56,083 nt of DNA, taken from contig NZ_MQTQ01000104.1 in the NCBI RefSeq assembly GCF_020532805.1, positions 45,212 to 101,294 on the forward strand. Direction: 5' to 3'. The notes under the pieces were generated by a model that was given only the letters and a program-made list of their open reading frames with translations, was not told the DNA's origin and ran no database searches. Of this stretch, positions 32,676 to 40,450 are shown one piece after another. A program made the translations under genes and the position numbers. Position 1 is the first letter of the stretch. The number at the start of each line of letters is the position of its first letter. The DNA is from Arthrobacter sp. SO5 (GTDB taxonomy: Bacteria > Actinomycetota > Actinomycetes > Actinomycetales > Micrococcaceae).

Positions 32676-32711
32676 CTAGGTTTTAGCAACCATTCCGAGT
32701 TTCACGGAATG
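32664..32711 (-). promoter_or_regulatory. antiterminator and upstream hairpin of the ygc-like leader
   Basis: On the minus strand a hairpin CATTCCG-N7-CGGAATG (32711-32691) is followed by GGTTGCT, which can pair with AGCAACC in the 5' arm of the terminator (32670-32664). Pairing of GGTTGCT with AGCAACC excludes terminator formation. This is a classic antitermination layout, and a GlpP-type protein is encoded just upstream. Confidence 0.75.
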
Positions 32712-33069
32712 TGTATGAAGTTTTGCTAAAGGCTAGCACGCGTCACGAGACCCGTCTAGCGGTCCGCGTTGAATCATAGAAATCCTCCCCGAGGCCGCGT
32801 CCGTCGCCTCAGTGGATCTTCGGCACAGCGGCGAGGTTTCGGGCCGGGACGGCGGATTGCCCTGGACCTACCAATGGCCCTGCGGCAAACCTTGACGAAA
32901 ATGAAAGCACTCGCCCGCGCCAACGGCGCTCGTGCACGGGAATCCCGGGTCAAACCGCCAGTTGGCGTGGCGACTACGCAGCAATGATCTCGGCTACACC
33001 GTCACCACGGAGCCTCCATCACCTTAGTTTCACCACAAGCAACAGGGAACCTTTGTCCCTTCCGCCGAA
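32712..33069. other. gap between antiterminator gene and leader
   Basis: It should contain the promoter for the leader transcript, but no clear -35/-10 pair stands out. No gene recognised. A 72-codon rightward frame is Arg-rich and unsupported. Confidence 0.4.
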
Positions 33070-33675
33070 TCACATCTGCCACACGTCACGATTCGACGAC
33101 GCGATGGCGACCGCACCGGCGCCCAGCGCGCTGATGACGTCCTGTTTGTCGCACACCAAACCTCCCGCGATGAGCGGCAGGTCTGTGTCTTCTCGCACCC
33201 AGGAGATAACGCGCGGCATGCAACCCGGCAGGATCTCAATGGCGTCGGCACCAGAGATTGCGACTTGCTTCGGGACATTGTTATAGCTAAAAGAGTCTAC
33301 GAGGAAGAGTCTGTGGATGGCGAGGAGTCCCACCGTCTTCGCACGCTTGACCATCAGAGACTTCGAACTGAGCACGCCATCGGCCTGCGTGTGCTGCGTC
33401 AAGAAGTCGATGACTACAGGCTTGGTCGAGAACCCGTCGACTAGGTCGACGTCAACGAACACTATACGGCCGTCATCTTTTAAGGTCTTTACAATGTCGG
33501 CAATGGTCAGCACCGAACCAAAGAGTACGAACACGACGGGGCAGTGCGTGCGCAACACCGCCCGTAACCCGTCTTCATCTTTGACGCTCGCGATCACCGG
33601 ATGCAGCAGTAGAATTTTCTCGATCGGATGGACGCTTTTGTCCAGCGTGCCTTTGTCCGCGCGCGCAATAGTCAC
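33070..33675 (-). CDS. GlpP-type (glycerol-3-phosphate responsive) antiterminator, YgcP-like
   Basis: A 201-residue TIM-barrel-like protein of the G3P_antiterm family: HPIEKILLLHPVIASVKDED, VVFVLFGSVLTIADIVKTLK, VFVDVDLVDGFSTKPVVIDF, ADGVLSSKSLMVKRAKTVGL, ADAIEILPGCMPRV and LIAGGLVCDKQDVISALGAG. In Bacillus, GlpP binds leader RNA of glpD and prevents termination when G3P is present. Here a terminator/antiterminator lies downstream, before the oxidase gene. The start is GTG behind GGAGAG and a TATAAT; longer upstream frames are rejected. Confidence 0.9.
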   Translation of the reverse strand: MTIARADKGTLDKSVHPIEKILLLHPVIASVKDEDGLRAVLRTHCPVVFVLFGSVLTIADIVKTLKDDGRIVFVDVDLVDGFSTKPVVIDFLTQHTQADGVLSSKSLMVKRAKTVGLLAIHRLFLVDSFSYNNVPKQVAISGADAIEILPGCMPRVISWVREDTDLPLIAGGLVCDKQDVISALGAGAVAIASSNRDVWQM

Positions 33676-33703
33676 CGATGGCCTCTCTCCGAGTTGTGGA
33701 GTT

Positions 33704-33709
33704 ATTATA
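33704..33709 (-). promoter_or_regulatory. -10 box of the antiterminator gene
   Basis: A consensus TATAAT on the minus strand, 28 bases upstream of the GTG start codon, with GGAGAG between them. The -35 region is weak (TTGCAC lies too close). Confidence 0.6.
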
Positions 33710-34061
33710 GCGTGCAAACGCACTGGAGGCAGAGGCTGCCGGGGAATATGCCGGGACGCTCCTCGCCTCATGGTCGTCACGTCCATCGATCAGATGATTC
33801 CTCCAAGAGGAGTAAGACCTGGCTCCGCGACTCCTTCGCATTAGGCCGCGACCGAGGAGTCGTCCCCCGGGCCGGCGCCGCGATGTCGAGGGCTTAGCAC
33901 TGACAATCCCAGGAAGCTGCCGATATGGGCGGCACGAGCAGGTTAAACAGGGCTGCCCCCGAATGGGACGCAGAGGCGACACAGTCAGTGCCGGTGTCCT
34001 CGTTTTTGGAGCCTGACTCCGGGTCGTCGCCGCACTGCTCGTCCAGCATGCGTTGACGCCG
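33710..34061. other. region upstream of the antiterminator gene, no gene seen
   Basis: No coding sequence with family resemblance on either strand. It ends at direct repeat R2. Confidence 0.4.
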
Positions 34062-34395
34062 GCGGAGGCAGAGGTCGTCCGGGGCTGATCAAGGGTAACG
34101 TGGCCAGCTCACACCGCCCAAAACAGCGAGGACAGCGAGGACAGCGACGCCGGATACCCAAAAGCCGGATGCGGCGATGACGGGAAAATGATGGCTGCGG
34201 CGGCGGGCCAACCTAAGGGAAGCCGATGGCAGCAAAGCCCCCCGGTTCCTGCAAATCTCCCTCGAGGCCGACCCCGGCTACGACCTGCCCAGGCTCAGCG
34301 ACCAAATGATCTGCTCCGGATCAATTGCCATGTCATGCCGTCTCCCCGCATTCCTGCATGAACAGGCATCAGAACGGAAATTCCGGACCGGCCGC
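34062..34395. repeat. direct repeat R2, right border of catabolic island
   Basis: Partner of R1 (26093-26424), same orientation, with conserved blocks CGGAGGCAGAG, CAAAACAGCGAGGACAGCGA, GGATACCCA, GCGGCGATGACGG and GGACCGGCCGC. Together the repeats enclose 7.6 kb carrying the ygc-like operon. Confidence 0.85.
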
Positions 34396-34589
34396 TACCC
34401 CAGGCCGGGATCGCCTTCATCCTGCGCGGGCCAGGCGGCGGAAAGTCTGGCTCCGGGGCCGCGCAGGGCGCGCTCTTCACGGAGGCGGCCCAGGAAGAGA
34501 GGCCATAACGCTCTGCACGACTTTCGGAATCTTGACTACGCTCCCGAAGGTCGGAGATGGTCGAGGAGGCACACGTCAGGCCTGTGGCT

Positions 34590-35428
34590 AAAAGGGCCGG
34601 CCACGATCTGTCGGGCTACGCGGGTGCCCGACCGGTACGGATCGGCCACGGAGCGTTCGACCAACGCCAAAACGACGTGTTCGGCGCCGTGCTCGAAACC
34701 ATCCTGTTACACACCCGACGCAGTGACCGGCTGCCACTGCGGCTATGGCCCATCGTCAAGTCCCAAGCCGAATGCGCCACCGCCGTCTGGCGCGAACCCG
34801 ATCAGGCAATCTGGGAGGCCCGCGGTAAGCCCCAGCACTACGTGTCCTCCAAGCTGATGGGCTGGGTCGCGTTGTATCGCGCCGCGAGGCTGGCCGGGAT
34901 CCGCTGCGACACAGATCTCATCGCGACTTGGCGGGACACCGCGGATGAGATCAAGGCCGACATCCTCGAGCACGGCGTCGACAAACGGGGGTTGCTCCGT
35001 CGGCACTACGACACGGACGCGCTGGACGCCTCCACCTTGCTGCCCGCCATCTTCGGTTCCTGCCCCCAGATGACAAACGGCTCCGGGCCAGCGTGTTCGC
35101 CGTCGCCGACGAGCTGACAGAGCACGGCTTCGTGCTGCGCTACCGCACCGGCGAGACTGACGACGGCCTTTCCGGAAAGGAGGGCACGTTCCTGATCTGC
35201 TCGTTCTGGCTCGTGTCCGCGCTGGCGATCATCGGCGAGGAGCAGCGGGCGCGTGACCTGATAGAGAAGCTGTTGCGGGTCGCCTCGCCGCTCGGGCTCT
35301 TCGCCGAGGAGTTCAATGTCGACACCGGCAGGCACCTCGGCAACTTCCCGCAGGCGTTCTCCCACCTCGCGCTGATCGAGGCAGCAGCGCGGATCATCGT
35401 TGCCGAGCGGCTCCAGGAGCTCTCGTGA
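34590..35428 (+). pseudogene. GH15-type glucoamylase/trehalase, truncated and frameshifted
   Basis: The C-terminal half of a GH15 family protein is readable in two frames. Frame one covers DLSGYAGARPVRIGHGAFDQ, WPIVKSQAECATAVWREPDQ and RGLLRRHYDTDALDASTLLP. A shift near 35060 follows, then frame two covers VFAVADELTEHGFVLRYRTG, KEGTFLICSFWLVSALAIIG (with the conserved Glu) and LGNFPQAFSHLALIEAAARI. The N-terminal half is missing. Confidence 0.85.
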
Positions 35429-35442
35429 TGAGGTGACCCGTG

Positions 35443-35634
35443 CTATCCGGCCATCCCGAACAGGTACGGGTACAGTCCGGCGATCAGGTGCACTCCGGCG
35501 AGCACCCCGCTCGCGAGCCCATCAGGGACACTCTCCACCCCGCCAACGACCCCGGCGACGGTGTCCTTGCCGATCGTCTCACTGCGGAACACGGCGCGCA
35601 CCCGCGCCGGCGGCGGGCCGAGCCAGCCGCGCAA
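35443..35634 (-). pseudogene. N-terminal stub of a SulP-type anion transporter
   Basis: KDTVAGVVGGVESVPDGLAS and GVLAGVHLIAGLYPYLFGMA are the hallmark first two helices of SulP permeases. The frame ends abruptly at 35443, 15 bases from the end of the broken GH15 gene, so the remaining ~450+ residues have been deleted at a shared breakpoint. Confidence 0.7.
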
Positions 35635-35663
35635 CCGCTCACCAGGATAAAAACCAGCAGGAA

Positions 35664-35879
35664 TTGACTCAAATTGCGTTCCTGCTCGCAGACCTCGAAG
35701 TCCATGAAGCGTGGTTGGTGTACTTCCTGTACGGGGGCAACCAGGACCTGTTGGTCATCGATGCATATCTGAACGGACTGATTCTGATCCCGGTCCAGGA
35801 CAGCGATCTGCTTGCGTTAGTCCTCATTGAACGCCTGAGCGATCTCCACATGCCGCACCTTGCCTCCTACAGCGGCTAA
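35664..35879 (+). CDS. small acidic protein of unknown function
   Basis: About 71 residues from a TTG codon: LTQIAFLLADLEVHEAWLVY, FLYGGNQDLLVIDAYLNGLI, PVQDSDLLALVLIERLSDLH. It is acidic, helix-rich and has no membrane signature. The start is uncertain. The strong hairpin directly after its stop codon supports it as a real transcribed gene. No family recognised. Confidence 0.45.
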   Translation: MTQIAFLLADLEVHEAWLVYFLYGGNQDLLVIDAYLNGLILIPVQDSDLLALVLIERLSDLHMPHLASYSG

Positions 35880-35895
35880 GGATGCAGCACGCAGC

Positions 35896-35914
35896 CTTCC
35901 GTGCCTCACGGAAG
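35896..35914 (+). terminator. terminator hairpin after small acidic protein
   Basis: CTTCCGTG and CACGGAAG (8 bp, 3-base loop) are followed by ATCTTTCGTT, a weak U-rich tract. Confidence 0.6.
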
Positions 35915-36313
35915 ATCTTTCGTTATACACAACCCCGATCCCAGGGCCAAAGGACCGCCGGGGCGTAAGAGGAGCCCTGCATCCGGGATTGGCTTGACGG
36001 CGCGGGGACTGTCTGGGAGGCCAGAACTTGTTCGACCCAATCTGCCGGCGCGCGTTGAAAGTGGCGGAAGCGGGGGTCTCGGCGGGGACTATACCGTGCC
36101 GGTGTAACTCTGTTTTCCGCGAGCGGTTCTCAAATGAGCCCTACGACGCTGCGAGAGCTGTAGTTTGGTCTCGTCAGCGCATGTGGCGGGGGTCGCTTTC
36201 CCGGTACGCCGGGCTCATGCATTGCGGGGAGGGGGCTGTGCCCTCTCGCCCTGCAGAGTGACTGGTCTGGTCGCACGAGAACCGCTCAGGGTTCTGTAAC
36301 GCACGGGGGAACA
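35915..36313. other. upstream region of the GGDEF-EAL gene
   Basis: About 400 bases with no recognisable gene. GAACC/GGTTC form a small hairpin just before the ribosome binding site (36279-36294). I looked for a cyclic di-GMP riboswitch here and did not find its conserved core. Confidence 0.4.
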
Positions 36314-38671
36314 ATGACGTTGGTTGGGGAAGTGCGCGGCGGTCTGAAGCGGGCCGGTAGGTTCGGGCTTTTCAAGCGCCCGGGCGGGATTGTTGAGGGA
36401 ACGCGGTGGCTCTACCTGACCCTCGTGATGATTTCTCTGTTGCTGATCCTCCCGCCGCTGCTGGGAACGGCGCGTGGATGGGCGCTGTTGATTGGTGTTG
36501 CCGCCGCCGCGTCGTTGGTGTTTTCGTGGGTCCGGGGTTTCCTTGCGCGGCGGGCACCCTTGGGTCTGGATGCCCTTGATGCGGTGGGCTTCATTGTGCT
36601 GGGCCTGGTGCTGCCGGATCAGGGGATGGTGATGTCTACCATTTTTGCTGCCGTGTGGTTCCGGTCGATGTACGGAACCACACGGCAGGGCATGCTGCGT
36701 TGCGGCATGTTCTCCTCGGCGATCCTGGCGACTGTGCTGTTGTCGCCCGGCGGATCCGGCGGTGCGGCGCCTGCTCCCGGTTTTGCGGTAGTGGGGTCAC
36801 TTCCGACCATGTTCCTGACCGCCTTCATCGGGCACCATCTCGGACGTGGTCTTCTCGCCCGGGAGCAGGGTCTGGAGCGTGACCGGGCGCTCTCGGCTGC
36901 CGGCACCCAGATGCTGGGCACTATCGATCCGGATGCTATCCGGTCGGCTGCCTGGACCGCGGGGCGGGCCATTGCCGCGGCAAGTCCGGGGCTCCGGCTG
37001 ATAAAAGCCGTCCGGGAGGGCCGGGATCTGCGGCTGGCGGGTGCCGTCGGGGAGTTCCGCGGGCTTCCGGAGATTCTCGAGGGCGGGGCCGTTCAGGCGG
37101 GGGCGGAGGGCTCCGTCGTCAGGCTGACGGTGACGGGCCCTTTGGATGCGGCCGCGGGCGCGGTCCTGGAATGGACGGCGATGTCCATGGAGTCCCCTGG
37201 TGAGGACGTCTGGGTTCTGATGGGCGGGGCCCAGGGGGTCCTCCGTCAGGCCGAATCGTGTGTCCGCGGGCTCGCGAACCAGGTTTCGCTGGCGTTGCGC
37301 AACAGCACCGCGCACCGGGAACTCGCCGTCCAGGCCCGTTTTGATGCGCTGACCGGGCTGGATAATCGGGCGTCCTTTCTCAGCAACGTCACTGCCGGCC
37401 TGCACCCGGCGGCCGCTACCGGGCACATGCACATCCTGTTCCTGGACCTTGACGACTTCAAGGACGTCAATGACGGGTGGGGCCATCGAGCCGGGGATGA
37501 ACTCCTGATCACCGTGGCCGCCAGGCTCCGGGCGGGAACACGGCCCGGGGATGACTGCGCCCGGCTCGGGGGGGACGAATTCGCTATCGTCTTCTACGAC
37601 GTCACGGATGCGGAGGCGGTGGACATCGCCCAGCGGCTCGTGGACTCCATCGCCCGGCCCTTCAGGCTCCCGCAGGGAACAGTCCGGGTCGGGGCGAGCA
37701 TTGGTGTAGCCGCTTCGGGGCACGGACAGGACATGGAAACACTGGTCCACCAGGCCGATGTGGCAATGTATGCCGCTAAAGCGCACGGGAAGGGCCGGGT
37801 GCAGCTTTTCGAACCGGGACTTCTCCAGACCGAGCAGCCCCGACTATCCCTGGAGAGCCAGGTAGCGGCGGCGGCGGACCTCGGGCAGCTCCGGGTGCAC
37901 TACCAGCCCATCCTCTCGGTACCGGACCGCAAGGTCACCGCGATCGAGGCCCTGGTCCGCTGGCAGCATCCCGAACGGGGCTTGCTCGGCCCCGTCGAGT
38001 TCATTGGCGTCGCGGAGCGGACCGGGACGATCTCGGCCATCGGGGCCTTCGTTCTCCGCCAGGCCTGCATCGATGCCGCCAGCCTCCGGGCAACCTGCCC
38101 GGAGGAACAACTGGCCGTCCACGTCAACGCCTCCGCCATTGAGCTTGATCAGGACGACTTCGTGACGAAGGTCAAGGACTGCCTGACGGAGACCGAAACT
38201 TCACCCGCCACCCTGGTCCTTGAGCTCACCGAGACCGCCGCGCTGAGCTGTCCGGACGCGATACGGCGGCTGGAAGACCTCGCGGGACTCGGCATCACCA
38301 TCGCCGTCGATGACTTCGGTACCGGCTATTCATCCCTGAGCACGCTGTGCACCGTGCCGTTAGGGATCCTGAAACTCGACGCATCACTCGTCCAGGGAGC
38401 GACCACGGATGCGGTCAGGCGCGGCGTGGTCAGTGCCGTCACCCGGTTGGGCAGGGAACTTGACCTGAGAACTGTAGCCGAAGGTGTGGAAACCGCCGCC
38501 CACAATGAGCTCATGACCACCATCGGCGTGGACAGCGTACAAGGCTATTACCACGCCCGGCCCATGGCGTTCCAGGAACTGCAAACCTGGCTGGCCCAAC
38601 AGCGCACGCCATCGCCGAGCCACAACCTGCAGGAACAACTAATCCACAAGCCCTCAACGGCACGGGCGTAG
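36314..38671 (+). CDS. membrane-anchored GGDEF-EAL cyclic di-GMP enzyme
   Basis: A 785-residue protein. Residues ~30-190 hold about five membrane helices and ~190-340 a GAF-like linker. The GGDEF domain has ARLGGDEFAIVF, with the inhibitory-site RxxD (RPGD) five residues before it. The EAL domain has IEALVRWQHPERGLL, VHVNASAIEL, LVLELTETAAL, VDDFGTGYSSLSTL and AEGVETAAH. Key catalytic residues of both domains are present, so it may both make and degrade c-di-GMP. ATG follows GGGGGA. It stands alone. Confidence 0.95.
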   Translation: MTLVGEVRGGLKRAGRFGLFKRPGGIVEGTRWLYLTLVMISLLLILPPLLGTARGWALLIGVAAAASLVFSWVRGFLARRAPLGLDALDAVGFIVLGLVLPDQGMVMSTIFAAVWFRSMYGTTRQGMLRCGMFSSAILATVLLSPGGSGGAAPAPGFAVVGSLPTMFLTAFIGHHLGRGLLAREQGLERDRALSAAGTQMLGTIDPDAIRSAAWTAGRAIAAASPGLRLIKAVREGRDLRLAGAVGEFRGLPEILEGGAVQAGAEGSVVRLTVTGPLDAAAGAVLEWTAMSMESPGEDVWVLMGGAQGVLRQAESCVRGLANQVSLALRNSTAHRELAVQARFDALTGLDNRASFLSNVTAGLHPAAATGHMHILFLDLDDFKDVNDGWGHRAGDELLITVAARLRAGTRPGDDCARLGGDEFAIVFYDVTDAEAVDIAQRLVDSIARPFRLPQGTVRVGASIGVAASGHGQDMETLVHQADVAMYAAKAHGKGRVQLFEPGLLQTEQPRLSLESQVAAAADLGQLRVHYQPILSVPDRKVTAIEALVRWQHPERGLLGPVEFIGVAERTGTISAIGAFVLRQACIDAASLRATCPEEQLAVHVNASAIELDQDDFVTKVKDCLTETETSPATLVLELTETAALSCPDAIRRLEDLAGLGITIAVDDFGTGYSSLSTLCTVPLGILKLDASLVQGATTDAVRRGVVSAVTRLGRELDLRTVAEGVETAAHNELMTTIGVDSVQGYYHARPMAFQELQTWLAQQRTPSPSHNLQEQLIHKPSTARA

Positions 38672-39080
38672 GACCCCAGCACCCAAACTGTAACGTCTTG
38701 AGCCCGTCACTGGTGACTGCATCGGCTGCGGCTGCCCTTCAGGCAGACGTGCGCCTGGCGGCACCCGCCGGATGAAGCCGCGGATGCAGGTCCAGGATCC
38801 CGGTGGAAAAGACCGCCGCGGATGGCGAGCGGCCCCGGGTGGCCGCCGCGCACGTGGGCGTCACCCGTTCATTGGGCGGGCCGCCATGGCTGGCTGGAGA
38901 CAGCGTTTCCCTGCTGCTGGCCGAGCGGACTCGGCCCTGTACCGGGCTAAACGGCTCGGACGGGACCGCGTGGCCTGGAAGTCGGCCTAGCGCCGGAAAG
39001 GTCGCGCCTCCGGCGTCGTCCAGCGATGCCGGAGGATAATCCCTTCGCTATTTCTCGGGTGGGGTTGTCCGATGCTGTGC
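38672..39080. other. gap containing a GGDEF relic
   Basis: Apart from the decayed GGDEF end at 38840-38990, nothing is recognised between the GGDEF-EAL gene and the MarR gene. Confidence 0.4.
38840..38990 (+). pseudogene. C-terminal relic of a GGDEF domain
   Basis: Two frames together spell GDSVSLLLAE and then ADSALYRAKRLGRDRVAWKS, the typical end of a GGDEF domain. A single missing G near 38930 separates them. Only about 50 codons remain, so it is debris of another diguanylate cyclase gene next to the intact one. Confidence 0.65.
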
Positions 39081-39554
39081 TCAGCCGGCGGAGGCAGAGG
39101 CGTGGGCTTGCAGCTGCGCTGAGGCGTCGAGTGATTTCACCAGCGCTTCAAGGAATTCCATTTGTACGCCAAGATCGCTGCGGGGGCATGCCTTGAACGC
39201 GGCGGCCGCGGCATCCAGATACAGTCCGTTGACCCATTTCACGGCTTGCTTGCCGCCGGGTGTGAGCGCCAGCAGGAGGCTGCGGCGGTCGGTGGGGTGC
39301 GGCTGGCGCACCAGCAGCCCGGCCCGTTGGAGCCGGTCAATCATGGTGGTCATTGAACCGGTGGTGAGGTCCATCAGATCGGCCAGCTTCTTGGGGGTCA
39401 AACCGTCGTGGTCGGCGGCGTGGGACAGGGCGTTGAGCTCTGCCATGCTGATGCCGAGCTCCTTGGCGAGGCTGGCCCTCAGGCTCCCGCTCGTGAGCTG
39501 AAGCTGACGCCACAACGAAACAAAAGCCGCGTAGTCAGCCGGATCGCTGGTCAT
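39081..39554 (-). CDS. MarR-family transcriptional regulator
   Basis: A 157-residue MarR: helix-turn-helix in MAELNALSHAADHDGLTPKK and LADLMDLTTGSMTTMIDRLQ, wing in GLLVRQPHPTDRRSLLLALT. ATG follows AAGGAG. Its promoter has TATAAT and, between that and the ribosome binding site, the near-palindrome CTTTGAAATCAAG. A similar CTTGACTATCAAG overlaps the -35 box of the divergent camelysin operon, so it probably regulates itself and that operon. Confidence 0.9.
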   Translation of the reverse strand: MTSDPADYAAFVSLWRQLQLTSGSLRASLAKELGISMAELNALSHAADHDGLTPKKLADLMDLTTGSMTTMIDRLQRAGLLVRQPHPTDRRSLLLALTPGGKQAVKWVNGLYLDAAAAAFKACPRSDLGVQMEFLEALVKSLDASAQLQAHASASAG

Positions 39555-39571
39555 GACCGAACTCCTTGTAT

Positions 39572-39584
39572 CTTGATTTCAAAG
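39572..39584. promoter_or_regulatory. candidate MarR operator upstream of marR
   Basis: CTTGATTTCAAAG, an imperfect CTTGA-N3-TCAAG inverted repeat, downstream of the TATAAT of the marR promoter, in position for autorepression. Confidence 0.5.
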
Positions 39585-39699
39585 TTACTCCATTATATAA
39601 GCACACTTAGCAAGTCGTATACCTATGAGGCGACCGGGAGCGCTGGCGCAGGCTTCTGGGACTATAACTTGACGAGCATGTAGCACCTATATCATACAG

Positions 39700-39728
39700 C
39701 TTGACTATCAAGCGAAAAATGATAGTCT
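39700..39728 (+). promoter_or_regulatory. promoter of the camelysin/SipW operon with MarR-like operator
   Basis: TTGACT (39701-39706), a 16-base spacer and TAGTCT (39723-39728) form a sigma-70 type promoter. CTTGACTATCAAG, a perfect 5-bp inverted repeat at 39700-39712, covers the -35 box and resembles the site upstream of marR. Confidence 0.6.
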
Positions 39729-39800
39729 AATCTTCGAACCTGCGACAGCGGGTTAGGTCCGGTTTCCGTCTCGGTCGGTTTTCTACTTCTAGGAGTCACT

Positions 39801-40406
39801 ATGGGTCCCTCATACCGCGCAGCGCGCATCGCAAAATGGGCCAGTCTGCCTGCAGCCCTGCTGGTGAGCGGCCTGCTTGTGTCCCAGGCGTCGTACTCCG
39901 CGTTCAGTGCAACGACCAACAATCCCGGCAACAACTGGGCCTCCGGCACCCTGGCACTGACGAACGACGCCGGTACGGCACTGTTCAATGCCACCAACAT
40001 CAAACCCGGCGACGCAGGAACCAAGTGCATCACCGTCTCCACCACGGCCACCGTGGCCAGCACCCTGAAGCTCTATGCTGCGACCTACAGCAAGGGCACC
40101 AAGAGCCTCGGTGACCGCATTAACGTCACCGTCACCAGTGGCAGCTTCGCGGGTGCGGCTCCGGCCAATGGGGCCTGCACCGGGTTCACGGCCGGTTCGG
40201 TGGCAGTTCCGACCGCGTCCCTCACCGCCTTCGCCGCGGCGTCGACGAACTATGCGACGGGCGCCGATTCCTTCGCGCTGCCGGCCGGCGGGTCCCGGAC
40301 GTACAAGATTGACTGGACCTTCGCCTCGGCCGGCTCCACCGCGGCCGACAACCCGTACCAGGGTGACACCGCCTCGATCGGCTTCACCTGGGAGGCCCAG
40401 AGCTAG
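39801..40406 (+). CDS. camelysin/TasA-like secreted protein with SipW-type signal
   Basis: A 201-residue protein: basic start, hydrophobic helix (ASLPAALLVSGLLVS) and then QASYSAFSATTNNPGNNWAS, the sequence around the cut site typical of SipW-dependent substrates. The mature part is a Thr/Ser/Ala-rich beta protein with a Cys pair (KCITVST, GACTGF). It is likely a surface or matrix fibre-forming protein. AGGAG lies six bases before ATG. The signal peptidase gene follows 44 bases downstream. Confidence 0.85.
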   Translation: MGPSYRAARIAKWASLPAALLVSGLLVSQASYSAFSATTNNPGNNWASGTLALTNDAGTALFNATNIKPGDAGTKCITVSTTATVASTLKLYAATYSKGTKSLGDRINVTVTSGSFAGAAPANGACTGFTAGSVAVPTASLTAFAAASTNYATGADSFALPAGGSRTYKIDWTFASAGSTAADNPYQGDTASIGFTWEAQS

Positions 40407-40450
40407 ACCCGGCCGCTCACCGCCGCCCGTCACCCTGCAGGAGCCCTTTC

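Noticed and set aside
35915..36313. Cyclic di-GMP riboswitch before the GGDEF-EAL gene
   Set aside because: No GEMM-type conserved core or tetraloop/receptor arrangement is visible; the region only has small GC hairpins.
36797..37786. 329-codon frame antisense to the GGDEF-EAL gene
   Set aside because: Composition artefact; the plus strand has every GGDEF and EAL motif.
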